Assembly: GCF_963974575.1 (NCBI RefSeq) | Contig: NZ_CAXBBQ010000005.1 | Location: 124,001 to 188,000 of the forward strand | Direction of reading: 5' to 3' | From: Sphingosinicella sp963974575 | GTDB taxonomy: Bacteria; Pseudomonadota; Alphaproteobacteria; Sphingomonadales; Sphingomonadaceae | Length of the DNA: 64,000 nucleotides | Shown: piece after piece, positions 52,130-60,233 of the stretch | How positions within the stretch are numbered: position 1 is the first letter of the stretch | Layout: every line of letters starts with the position of its first letter | Program-made: the position numbers and the translations under genes | The notes under the pieces: model-generated | Told to the model about the DNA's origin: nothing | What the model saw: the letters and a program-made list of their open reading frames with translations, nothing else | Databases searched by the model: none

Positions 52130-53071
52130 AAAAAGCGCCTACGCCAAATCGTTCGAGGACGGTGTTCCGTGCGACGTGCCGTCGATCTGCTGCTTTCAGG
52201 CCGATGTTTATAACGGTGCATTGGTCGCAGCGGGCGCCAAGGCGCCGCCGATGGCGGACCGTACGCCTCGAAGCTTCGGCTAGGACGGACATTGCGTCGG
52301 GGCGCCCTGCAGGACCTTGATGCGTCGCGTGCCTTGCTAGGCCGCGCCGGTAAGTGCGTCGTAGGACGCGGGCGGACAAAGACTAAGTCGACGCTGATCG
52401 ATGTTCCTGCCGATGCGGCGCACACCGAATGGCGCGCGCTCATGACCGCTGCGCGCGAAACGAACCAGGAGGCTGTTCAATTCGTAAGCGATCCCGTGGT
52501 TGCGGCGATCGGTGCGGGATTCTCATCATGGAGGCAATGGTCTGCATGCCGGTCGAGCGCGGGGCAGGTACACCGAGGCGGGGCGGATCTCCTTGGGCGG
52601 CGTGTGCGTCAGCCGGACGGTGTGGGACGGTGGCGCGACCCTTGACCAGGCCATTACCGATTTCCTGCTTCCCCTCATAAATTCTTGATCGGCGAGCAAT
52701 CGGTAGAAAATCTCAAACACGAGCTCGCGACCGAGCCCGTGATGGGATCTGGCACGGACTGCGACATGACAATCCGCGGTCGCAGCGTTGAATTGGGACC
52801 GCCAATCGTCCTGACCCTACGGCGCAACGCCTTTGATGATGTACTGGTGAAGCATTTTACACTGGTCGTCGAAGCCGTCGTCGATACGTTGAACGTGACG
52901 CCACCCGAGCTCCGTCGCGACATCTTGGATCGCGGTATCGTCCTCAACAGCGGCAGTTCATCGTTCCGCTGCTTTCAAAGATATTGACCGAGGCTAACGG
53001 ATCTGATGTCGTCGTGGCCGACGATCCCCGTTATTGTCTCGCGTGGCCTTCAGGAAATGCTGCCCGGCTGA
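52130..53071 (+). pseudogene. MreB-like rod-shape protein, multiply frameshifted
   Basis: Pieces of an MreB/actin-fold protein occur in order across three frames: 'DVPSICCFQADVYNGALVAAGAKA', 'GALQDLDASRALLG', 'VPADAAHTEWRALMTAARE...VVAAIGAG', 'ISLGGVCVSRTVWDGGATLDQAITDFL', 'LIGEQSVENLKHELATEP', 'LVVEAVVDTLNVTPPELRRDILDRGIVL' and 'VVADDPRYCLA...GLQEMLPG' ending at TGA 53071. At least four frame changes or small deletions and a lost N-terminal nucleotide motif show long-standing decay. It resembles the secondary MreB homologues of sphingomonads. Confidence 0.75.
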
Positions 53072-53296
53072 GGTCGTATCTTGGGTGCCACGAACCGACA
53101 CAGGCTATTTCAGGAGCGATGCGGCTGGTCGAGCGCACTTCAACCCTTCGGTACCTGGCGCTGAGGGCGCTTTGGTGAGATTAGCGCGCTGGGTCGGTCT
53201 ACCAGGAGTGGAACTTGCAGCAGTGACCGCACCCAACTTCGTTCTGATAGTCTCGTATGAGCGGGTAGATGGACAATGCCAGAACCGCTACCTCCG

Positions 53297-53497
53297 CTAT
53301 GCGCGAGGACTGCTCCAGATCAATCCCGCTATGAGCGCGAGAGTGACGGCGGCCGTCATCCACCAAAGACGCTTGGCAGGCCGGGTGAGCGCGAACGTTA
53401 CAGCGTAGAGCATGGCGATGGCCAAGACGACAACCCATCCCAGGACCTCATCAAGGGTGAAGGGCCACCAGAGAAACTGTGTTCTGGTATCGGGCAT
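53297..53497 (-). CDS. Small two-helix membrane protein, unknown
   Basis: A 66-residue protein with two transmembrane helices ('EVLGWVVVLAIAMLYAVTFAL' and 'LWWMTAAVTLALIAGLIW') joined by 'TRPAKR'. GAGGG precedes ATG 53497, which lies 3 bases after the stop of the upstream gene, so the two are co-transcribed. No family recognised. Confidence 0.55.
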   Translation of the reverse strand: MPDTRTQFLWWPFTLDEVLGWVVVLAIAMLYAVTFALTRPAKRLWWMTAAVTLALIAGLIWSSPRA

Positions 53498-53500
53498 GGC

Positions 53501-54064
53501 TCATCTACCCTCTAACGATACCCTGCCGCAGGCCAATTCATGGAGTCGCGTGACCATTGTTACCATGATACGCCGCACCGAAACCGGAGCGCCGAGCCGC
53601 GGATCGCACCACAGGTCGGCATAGAGGTCCGCATAGGCGCGGAAAAAGGCGGATTGGTCGCGAATGCAGGACTGATTTTCGGCTTCGATCAGCGCGTCGA
53701 CGGTACGCACTGCCGCGGCTACCGGCAAGCCGGAACCCGGCAGATCCGCCATAACGGCGCGGCGTTGGGCTTCAACCGCAAAGCTCGAAAGGCTGGCCTC
53801 AAAGACCTGGATCAAATCTTCTCTCAGGCTCGCTCCGTCAAGCTGACCCGCTCGCCGGAAGGCGAGTGCAAGCAACTGGTCATCGACCAGGGGCGACAAT
53901 TCCAGCCGTTCTATCCTGCTTAGACCATCGTCCTCTATGCGCTTTGCGATCAGGATGCCCGAAGGCAGGCGCAGCACATCGTGCGCGCGCCGCGCCGCCC
54001 GGTCGATCAAGTCGACCAAAAGGCCAGGCTGACACACGGTATCACTCGACAATTTCTTCTCCAT
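53501..54064 (-). CDS. Unknown helical protein
   Basis: A 187-residue protein, mostly helical by composition, with 'LVDLIDRAARRAHDVLRLPSGILIAKRI', 'DDQLLALAFRRAGQLDGASLREDLIQVFEASLSSFAVEAQRRA' and 'MVTMVTRLHELACGRV'. No membrane segment, signal peptide or known motif. The start codon has no strong ribosome site. Coupled to the small membrane protein downstream. Confidence 0.5.
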   Translation of the reverse strand: MEKKLSSDTVCQPGLLVDLIDRAARRAHDVLRLPSGILIAKRIEDDGLSRIERLELSPLVDDQLLALAFRRAGQLDGASLREDLIQVFEASLSSFAVEAQRRAVMADLPGSGLPVAAAVRTVDALIEAENQSCIRDQSAFFRAYADLYADLWCDPRLGAPVSVRRIMVTMVTRLHELACGRVSLEGR

Positions 54065-54670
54065 TGGATGGACTCAACCCGACGATTCACGCCGCTGCCC
54101 GCGGAGCGGAGTCCTCTTCATCCCGGGCAGGTGAGGCTAATCCGCGCTGGGTCGTGAAAAGGCACAAGGACCCTCTCGTCCGCAGTCTGCGCCTTGTTAC
54201 GATGCGCCTCGCCTTTCGCGGGCGCCACGTTTTCTCGATCGCTCTTGGGCATGCTCCCGGCGGCGTTCGCCGCCGCCTCCATCGACCTATGGGAAGGGTG
54301 ATGACCCCGAGCCCTGTAATGGGCTCGGGGAGGCTAGCCTCGGAGCTGGCGGCCTGCGTGGTGCGTCAAGCGCCCAATGGACACGACATTAGACATATCA
54401 CCACTCAAGATGGACTAAATGGGATCGATGTCAATCCATCGCCCTGATCTTGACTAACCCTGCTGGAATAACGATCTTCTTGTTATGAGCAGTTTTTCTT
54501 CCCGACGCTCTCGTGAGCTTCACCCCGGCAGCATCGTCGCGGGCTCCTGAGCCCCGGCCGGTGCCGGCCTTCGCTGGCACGACCGGGGCCACTCCTGTCC
54601 TTGATATAAGCCGCCGACTGCTCGTTCCGCTCAACCGACCTGCAGCCGCCGGCACAGACTGGAGGTTAGA
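54065..54670. other. Gene-free stretch of about 600 bases with two hairpins
   Basis: No gene recognised. CCCCGAGCCC-TGTAAT-GGGCTCGGGG (54305-54330) is a perfect 10-bp stem. A longer imperfect inverted repeat at 54551-54590 has arms GCCCCGGCCGGTGCC and GGCACGACCGGGGCC and resembles the dispersed palindromes of alphaproteobacterial intergenic DNA. Confidence 0.5.
54551..54590. repeat. REP-like palindromic element
   Basis: Arms of 15 bases with one mismatch/bulge around a loop rich in GGCCTTCGCT. Only one copy is seen in the window, so status as a dispersed repeat is inferred from its form. Confidence 0.4.
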
Positions 54671-54880
54671 ATGTCGGACTCCTTTGTGGAAGCCAATCGT
54701 CGCGTTGTAGGCATCGCGATCCGCTGCCGCGGAGGCTATAAGTTTAATGCGTCAGAACCTGAATTTCGCGCGCTCGAGAAGCAGACGTTCCGCCGCGCGA
54801 AGAGCCTAGACCACAGCGTCGGGGAGTTTGCCCGTAAGCTGTTGAAAGCGGGCGGCCCAGTAATGCCCACACTCAACTAG
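54671..54880 (+). CDS. Small basic protein, unknown
   Basis: A 69-residue protein ('VEANRRVVGIAIRCRGGYKFNASEPEFRALEKQTFRRAKSL...GEFARKLL'). GGAGGT lies at good spacing before ATG 54671. Many Arg and Lys residues. No named family, but the composition and ribosome site favour a real gene. Confidence 0.5.
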   Translation: MSDSFVEANRRVVGIAIRCRGGYKFNASEPEFRALEKQTFRRAKSLDHSVGEFARKLLKAGGPVMPTLN

Positions 54881-55046
54881 AGCGATTTTCGGCCACTTTG
54901 AAGCGCTGTGTGTTGATTGAACTGCCGATTGACATTCTTAGGGCGGAGAGAAGTTCGAACTTTTTTCTCGAAGGGACCTGTTGAGATCGCCGCGCGTGCA
55001 ATTGCGGCCGGAATAACGACCAGACTATTCTTGCATCAACTCACGC

Positions 55047-56279
55047 TCACAGCTTCTCGTCCAGTCTCGGAGCGAACAGCTTGGTGCCGTAGGCAAGAAG
55101 AAACAGAATGAAGGCACCGCCCCAGAAGGCGCCGGCGACCGCCATGCCGATGTTGGACTCGAAAAAGCCGAGCGATGCGGCCACGCGCAGCAGCGCACCG
55201 AGGGTAACGAAGACATAGACGAAAACCGTGGCGGCATCGGCCTTCAGCGCGCGGCCGGTGTGGCCAAGCGTTGCGCGGGTCATGACGGCAAGGATCATCG
55301 TCGCCATCGCTCCGGCCGTCAGCGCATGAAGCGCGGCAGTTCGAGGAACGGCGATGTCGAGGATACTCCAGCCGAGCAGGAGCAAGCCGACCGGCACCCA
55401 CAGATAGCCGCCGTGGAGAACCAGAACTATTGGGTCGGGCAGCGTCCGCCATCCGCGCCACCGCGCCAGGCGAACAAGTTGCAGCGCGCCGGCAGCGCAC
55501 AATGCGGCGCCTGTGGCCATCGCACTGGGTGCAAGCACCCAACCAAGCAGCGCCAGCGTTGTCAGTGCGATTACGACCTGGTCGAACCGGCCGGGCTGCG
55601 TCGGGAGGCCATTTCCCATGCCTTGCTTCGTCATCCAATTGCGGGTGAAGGAGGGAATGATGCGACCGCCGATCAATGAGATGATCAGCACGACCAGGGC
55701 GATACCGGCGCGGAAACCCGCTTCGCCGTCGAGGATCAGCCCGGAGACTGCCGCGTAGTCCGCCGCGTCGGCGAGACCGAAGAGCATGACCATCGCGACC
55801 ACCGGCAGGTTGCGGTTCTTGGCGGCGATCACCTCGCGACCCGCGATCAGCGCAAAGACGACGTAGAAGCCGACGTCGAGCACGGCCGCGAGGGCGAGTC
55901 CGACCGTCTGTGACCACAGCAGGGCGAGCCGTCCGGCGAGCCACGAGGCAAACAATGTTGCAAGCGGCCAACCGGCGATGGGCAGCCGGCCGGTCCAGTT
56001 TGGAATTGCCGTCAACAGAAAGCCGGCGATAATCGCGCCGACGAAGCCGAACAGCATCTCGTGCCGGTGCCATGACAAGGCGTCGAAGGCGCTTGGCAGT
56101 TCAAGGCCGCCAAGAAACGCGAAAAGCCACAAGGCCAAAGCAATTACCGCCCACAGCGGTCCGCCAAAAAAGAACGGCCGAAAGCCGCCCCTCAGAAACG
56201 GCGGGGCTGCCGCCATGCGCGACTTTCGCATCGCCAACATTCGTTCGCCTCGCGTCATGATTTCATTGCTTTCAGTCAT
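55047..56279 (-). CDS. nnrS: NnrS family haem-copper membrane protein
   Basis: A 410-residue protein with about twelve transmembrane helices. NnrS hallmarks: 'PFLRGGFRPFFFGGPLWA', 'LSWHRHEMLFGFVGAIIAGFLLTAIPNWTG', 'GGRIIPSFTRNWM', 'LHALTAGAMATMILAVMTRATLGHTG'. NnrS binds haem and copper and protects against nitrosative stress; its genes often accompany NO reductase or nitrite reductase. ATG 56279 is favoured over 56306. Diverges from norB. Confidence 0.93.
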   Translation of the reverse strand: MTESNEIMTRGERMLAMRKSRMAAAPPFLRGGFRPFFFGGPLWAVIALALWLFAFLGGLELPSAFDALSWHRHEMLFGFVGAIIAGFLLTAIPNWTGRLPIAGWPLATLFASWLAGRLALLWSQTVGLALAAVLDVGFYVVFALIAGREVIAAKNRNLPVVAMVMLFGLADAADYAAVSGLILDGEAGFRAGIALVVLIISLIGGRIIPSFTRNWMTKQGMGNGLPTQPGRFDQVVIALTTLALLGWVLAPSAMATGAALCAAGALQLVRLARWRGWRTLPDPIVLVLHGGYLWVPVGLLLLGWSILDIAVPRTAALHALTAGAMATMILAVMTRATLGHTGRALKADAATVFVYVFVTLGALLRVAASLGFFESNIGMAVAGAFWGGAFILFLLAYGTKLFAPRLDEKL

Positions 56280-56371
56280 CGCCGTATCTTTCAAACGGAA
56301 AACCATGACGATGTTTTTGGCATTGTTTTCTTTGATTCACCAGCAATGCTCGTTACAAGTGCGTTGTTAGA

Positions 56372-56389
56372 GGCGAGAAAAGTCTCGCC
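56372..56389 (+). promoter_or_regulatory. Hairpin in the norB leader
   Basis: GGCGAGA-AAAG-TCTCGCC is a perfect 7-bp stem with a 4-base loop, 50 bases before the norB start. It may shape translation or be a protein site; no FNR or NsrR match was found in the nnrS-norB intergenic region. Confidence 0.35.
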
Positions 56390-56438
56390 GGTGCAATGAA
56401 TTGAGGAAAATTCGCAGCCCAACAGGAGTCGCCTCCCG

Positions 56439-58730
56439 ATGACAAGCACCCGCAAGCTCTGGACAGCGTTGATTACGCTTCTTCTCGTCTCTTTCGGCGT
56501 TCTGCTCTGGGTCGGCTACGACATCAGCCTCAAGGATCCGCCGGTTCCTGAGCGGGTGGTTACGCAAAGCGGGCAGCCCGTCTACACCCGCGCGGACATC
56601 CAGCGCGGGCGACAGGTCTGGCAGTCGATGGGCGGTATGCAACTCGGCTCGATCTGGGGCCACGGCGGCTATGTCGCGCCCGACTGGTCGGCCGACTGGC
56701 TGCACCGCGAATCGATGGCGTTGCTGGGCGGCTGGGCGGACGGCGACTATGCCAGCCTGAATACCGAGCAGCAGTCGGCACTTCAGCAGCGCCTGCGAAC
56801 GCAGATGCGCGCCAACACCTACGATCCGGCCACCGACACGATCACGATCAGCGACGAGCGGGCGGCGGCGATCGCGGAGGTGTCGGATCATTACGAAAGC
56901 CTGTTTGGCGACGATCTGGCGATGGCGGAGCTGCGCGAGAACTACGCGATGAAAAACAACACGGTGCCCGATCCGGAGCACCGCGAGAAGTTGTCCGCAT
57001 TCTTCTGGTGGACCGCCTGGGCAGCCACGACCGAGCGGCCGGGACACGAGATCACCTATACAAACAACTGGCCGCACGAGCCCCTGGTCGGCAATCGGCC
57101 GCCGGCGAGCACATTCATCTGGTCCGCCTTCAGCGTCACCTTCCTGCTCGCGGGCATCGGCCTGCTCGGCTGGCATCACGCGGTCACGCACGGTCGTAGG
57201 GAGCGCGAGCACGACCTGCCCGCGAGCGACCCGTTGCGCAAGGTGGTGGTGACGCCGTCGATGAAGGCGACCGCCAAGTATTTCTGGGTGCTGCTGGCGC
57301 TTTTTCTCGTACAGATCCTGTTCGGCGCGATGACCGCGCACTACCAGGTCGAGGGACAGCTGGTGTATGGATATGAGGCGGTCGAAATTCTGCCCTATTC
57401 GATCACCCGCACCTGGCACACGCAGCTCGCGGTGCTGTGGATCGCCGTCGCCTGGCTTGGCACCGGGCTCTACATCGCCCCGGCGATCTCCGGCTACGAG
57501 CCGAAATTCCAGGCACTCGGAGTCAATGTCCTGTGGGGCTGCCTGCTGATCATCGTGGTCGGCTCGTTCGCCGGCCAATGGCTCGCGATCATGCAGAAGC
57601 TAGGACTGGAGAACAACTTCTGGTTCGGTCACCAGGGCTGGGAATACGCGGACATGGGGCGCTTCTGGCAATGGTTCCTGTTCGTCGGCCTGATGCTTTG
57701 GCTATTCCTCGTCGGCCGCGCATTGATGCCCGCGCTGCGCGAGAACTCGGAAGCCAAACACATCACCATGCTGTTCTTCCTTTCCGCGGTCGCGATCGGC
57801 CTGTTTTTCGGCGCGGCGCTCCTGTGGAATGAGCACACCTCGCTATCGATGGTCGAATATTGGCGCTGGTGGTTGGTGCACTTGTGGGTGGAGGGCTTTT
57901 TCGAGGTCTTCGCCACCGCAGTGATCGCCTTCCTGTTCACCCGCCTTGGGCTGATCCCGATCAGGATCGCGACCGTGGCCGTACTGTTCGCGACGATCAT
58001 CTTCATGGCGGGCGGCGTGCTTGGCACGCTGCACCATCTCTACTTCGCCGGCACGTCGATGGCGGTGCTGGCGCTCGGCGCAAGCTTTTCGGCGCTCGAA
58101 GTGGTGCCGCTCGCCTATATCGGCTTCGAGGCCTATGAGCACTGGAAACTCTCCAGCGCGACGCCGTGGATGCAGCGTTACAAGTGGCCGGTGATGTTCT
58201 TCCTTGCGGTGTCGTTCTGGAATCTGGTCGGCGCAGGGCTGTTCGGCTTCCTCATCAATCCGCCCCTATCGCTCTACTATATGCAAGGTCTCAACCTGAC
58301 GCCGCTGCATGGCCATACTGCGTTGTTCGGCGTCTACGGCATGCTCGGCATCGGCCTGGTGCTGTTTTGCCTGCGGGGCATGAAGCCGGAACTCAGGTGG
58401 GACGAACGGCCGCTGAAGATCGCCTTCTGGTGCTTCAACGTCGGCCTCGCGCTCATGGCGCTGCTGACGCTGCTGCCGATGGGCACACTGCAACTCCTCG
58501 CTGCGATCAACGAGGGCTATTGGTATGCCCGCTCGGCCGAGTTCATGCAGCGGCCGATTGTCGACCTGCTGGTGTGGATGCGCGTGCCCGGCGACACGAT
58601 TTTCTCCATCGGCGCGCTCGTACTCACCTGGTTCGTCGCCAGCCTGTGGCTGCGCCCTCGGCGCGAGCCCCATGAGGTGCCGACATCGAGTGACGAGGCG
58701 GAAGCGACCCGCGCGGCCCGCGCCGCCTGA
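56439..58730 (+). CDS. norZ: Quinol-dependent nitric oxide reductase (qNOR)
   Basis: A 763-residue single-chain NO reductase converting two NO to N2O with electrons from quinol. The N-terminal extension fuses a cytochrome-c-like (haem-less) domain ('GQPVYTRADIQRGRQVWQSMGGMQLGSIWGHG') to a 12-helix NorB core with 'TWHTQLAVLWIAVAWLGTGLYIAPAISG', 'FWFGHQGWEYADMGRFWQ', 'EHTSLSMVEYWRWWLVHLWVEGFFEVFAT' (haem and non-haem iron ligands) and 'LHHLYFAGT'. Normal qNOR length. Close to nnrS and to a SirB-like gene. Confidence 0.95.
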   Translation: MTSTRKLWTALITLLLVSFGVLLWVGYDISLKDPPVPERVVTQSGQPVYTRADIQRGRQVWQSMGGMQLGSIWGHGGYVAPDWSADWLHRESMALLGGWADGDYASLNTEQQSALQQRLRTQMRANTYDPATDTITISDERAAAIAEVSDHYESLFGDDLAMAELRENYAMKNNTVPDPEHREKLSAFFWWTAWAATTERPGHEITYTNNWPHEPLVGNRPPASTFIWSAFSVTFLLAGIGLLGWHHAVTHGRREREHDLPASDPLRKVVVTPSMKATAKYFWVLLALFLVQILFGAMTAHYQVEGQLVYGYEAVEILPYSITRTWHTQLAVLWIAVAWLGTGLYIAPAISGYEPKFQALGVNVLWGCLLIIVVGSFAGQWLAIMQKLGLENNFWFGHQGWEYADMGRFWQWFLFVGLMLWLFLVGRALMPALRENSEAKHITMLFFLSAVAIGLFFGAALLWNEHTSLSMVEYWRWWLVHLWVEGFFEVFATAVIAFLFTRLGLIPIRIATVAVLFATIIFMAGGVLGTLHHLYFAGTSMAVLALGASFSALEVVPLAYIGFEAYEHWKLSSATPWMQRYKWPVMFFLAVSFWNLVGAGLFGFLINPPLSLYYMQGLNLTPLHGHTALFGVYGMLGIGLVLFCLRGMKPELRWDERPLKIAFWCFNVGLALMALLTLLPMGTLQLLAAINEGYWYARSAEFMQRPIVDLLVWMRVPGDTIFSIGALVLTWFVASLWLRPRREPHEVPTSSDEAEATRAARAA

Positions 58731-58739
58731 CCGCCATTG

Positions 58740-59129
58740 ATGGAGGCGTTCTACCTCGAGATACGGCAGGTCCATATTACCGCGGTGCTGACGAGCGGCG
58801 CGCTTCTGCTGCTGCGCGGGCTGGCGCTCAATCTGTTCGGCGCACGCTGGGCGCTGGCCGCCCCTTTTCGTTATTTTTCCTGGACCGTGGATACGGTGCT
58901 GCTGACCGCCGCACTCATGCTGACGACGATCATCCGGCAGTATCCGTTCGCCGACGGATGGCTGACGGTAAAGGTGCTGTTGCTCGCCCCCTATATCCTG
59001 CTCGGTTCTTACGCGCTCCGGGGTCAAAACCGAAGGACCAGGCTGCTGTCACTCGCCGGTGCCGCGCTGGTCTTCGGGTATATCTATTGGGTTGCGAGAA
59101 CCCATCATCCGCTCGGTTTTCTTGTTTGA
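58740..59129 (+). CDS. SirB family membrane protein
   Basis: A 129-residue protein with four transmembrane helices: 'VHITAVLTSGALLLLRGLAL', 'YFSWTVDTVLLTAALMLTTII', 'TVKVLLLAPYILLGSYAL' and 'LLSLAGAALVFGYIYWVARTHHPLG', matching SirB2-like proteins. Begins 9 bases after norZ, so it shares the transcript. SirB genes often sit with NO reductase genes; their function is not established. Confidence 0.85.
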   Translation: MEAFYLEIRQVHITAVLTSGALLLLRGLALNLFGARWALAAPFRYFSWTVDTVLLTAALMLTTIIRQYPFADGWLTVKVLLLAPYILLGSYALRGQNRRTRLLSLAGAALVFGYIYWVARTHHPLGFLV

Positions 59130-59230
59130 CTGATTCAAAGGCCACAGACGTGGCTTCGCGCGACGGCGCCAAGCACCGTAACGAGCGAAAGCGCGAACAG
59201 AACGCGGTGCAGCCGTTCGATGCGCGCGAA

Positions 59231-59374
59231 AAGCTGGGACGAACCAAGCGCCGGCTACCCAACCCCCGGCTGCTCGCTTTCAACGAGACCGGCATCGCCT
59301 TCCGCTACAAGGGCTACAAGCGCGAAGGCCCGGAGCATCAGCGGGTCATGAACCTGAACGCGACGAGTTCCATC
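59231..59374 (+). mobile_element. IS91-family transposase fragment
   Basis: A 48-residue stretch, 'RRLPNPRLLAFNETGIAFRYKGYKREGPEHQRVMNL', resembles the C-terminal region of IS91/ISCR-type transposases ('RRLLAF...TFRYKDYRREG...QRVMTL'). The catalytic tyrosines, start and stop are missing. Next to it lies a LysR fragment, so this is a likely rearrangement joint. Confidence 0.55.
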
Positions 59375-59610
59375 ACATTTGTCGGTATAGCCTGCTTGCC
59401 GGTTCTCCCCGCCGGGGCAACCTAGCGTTTGCACGCAAGTTGGTCGACGTTGCTCCCGAGCCCGCATCGATAACACCGCCAAACCCGACGATTATCGCCC
59501 CCATGTCCTTGCGGCGACGGACGCATCGTCTTCGTCAAAGCGCTAGAATGCTGGTAATAGCCGCGCGCGCCGCCATCGACGACGACAATCGCGACGGTCC
59601 TCGCGTGACC

Positions 59611-59979
59611 CGGCAAGACCTGCTGGTGCTGGTGCGCACCACGCCCGTCACGCAGGCACTTGCGCCCGAAGATCATGTCCAGATCGACTGGGGCGATGAT
59701 TTTGCCGCGAGCTACCAGGCGGCCTTTCCCGATCAGCCCAACGCTGTGCTCTCGATCTGCACGGCCGGCTGGCGCTTGATTGTATTCTGGCGACCGGCGG
59801 CAGCGGTATTTCCGCCGGGGTTTCACCGGCCCTGTCTTGAGGAGCGACGCCTTGCGCGCTATCCGGGCAATCTGGAATACTCCTGTTCCGCCTATGTCGT
59901 CCATTCGGCCAAGGCGGATGCAGGCGTCATGGACCGAATTCGCGGTGGGCTGCGCGCTGCCGCCGCGATCTCGGCATAA
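59611..59979 (+). pseudogene. LysR regulator fragment, third paralogue
   Basis: From about 59611 the frame encodes the last 120 residues of a regulator closely similar to the two LysR proteins at 40.4 and 42.0 kb: 'LVRTTPVTQALAPEDHVQIDWGDDFAASYQAAFPDQPNAVLSI' and 'YSCSAYVVHSAKADAGVMDRIRGGLRAAAAIS'. The part between ('CTAGWRLIVFWRPAAAVFPPGFHRP') is partly out of frame. The DNA-binding N-terminus is missing. Confidence 0.8.
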
Positions 59980-60233
59980 CGCAGGTTCGAAACGCATGGT
60001 GCAATCGAACCTCCGCAGCTGCTGCTGCCAGTCCAGCTGAAAATGTCCTCCATGAAGCCTGCAAAATGTTTGCTGTATACCAGCGAAAAGATGATCTTTG
60101 TCGGGCGCGGTGCGGGTGTTACGCCGCAGCCGGAAGACGATCCGCGAAACTGAAATGAAGCTGGCCGACTTGCCCATATGGGCGGACGGTTTTGTTCGCA
60201 CGCGCAGTTGTCATCCGGCTGACCGTGGAGGTG

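Noticed and set aside
53034..53408. Plus-strand open frame of 124 codons
   Set aside because: Overlaps the end of the MreB-like pseudogene and the antisense of a two-helix membrane gene; no ribosome site.
56330..56344. FNR/DNR box TTGATTCACCAGCAA before norZ
   Set aside because: Arms TTGAT and AGCAA with five-base spacing do not match the four-base consensus TTGAT-N4-ATCAA.
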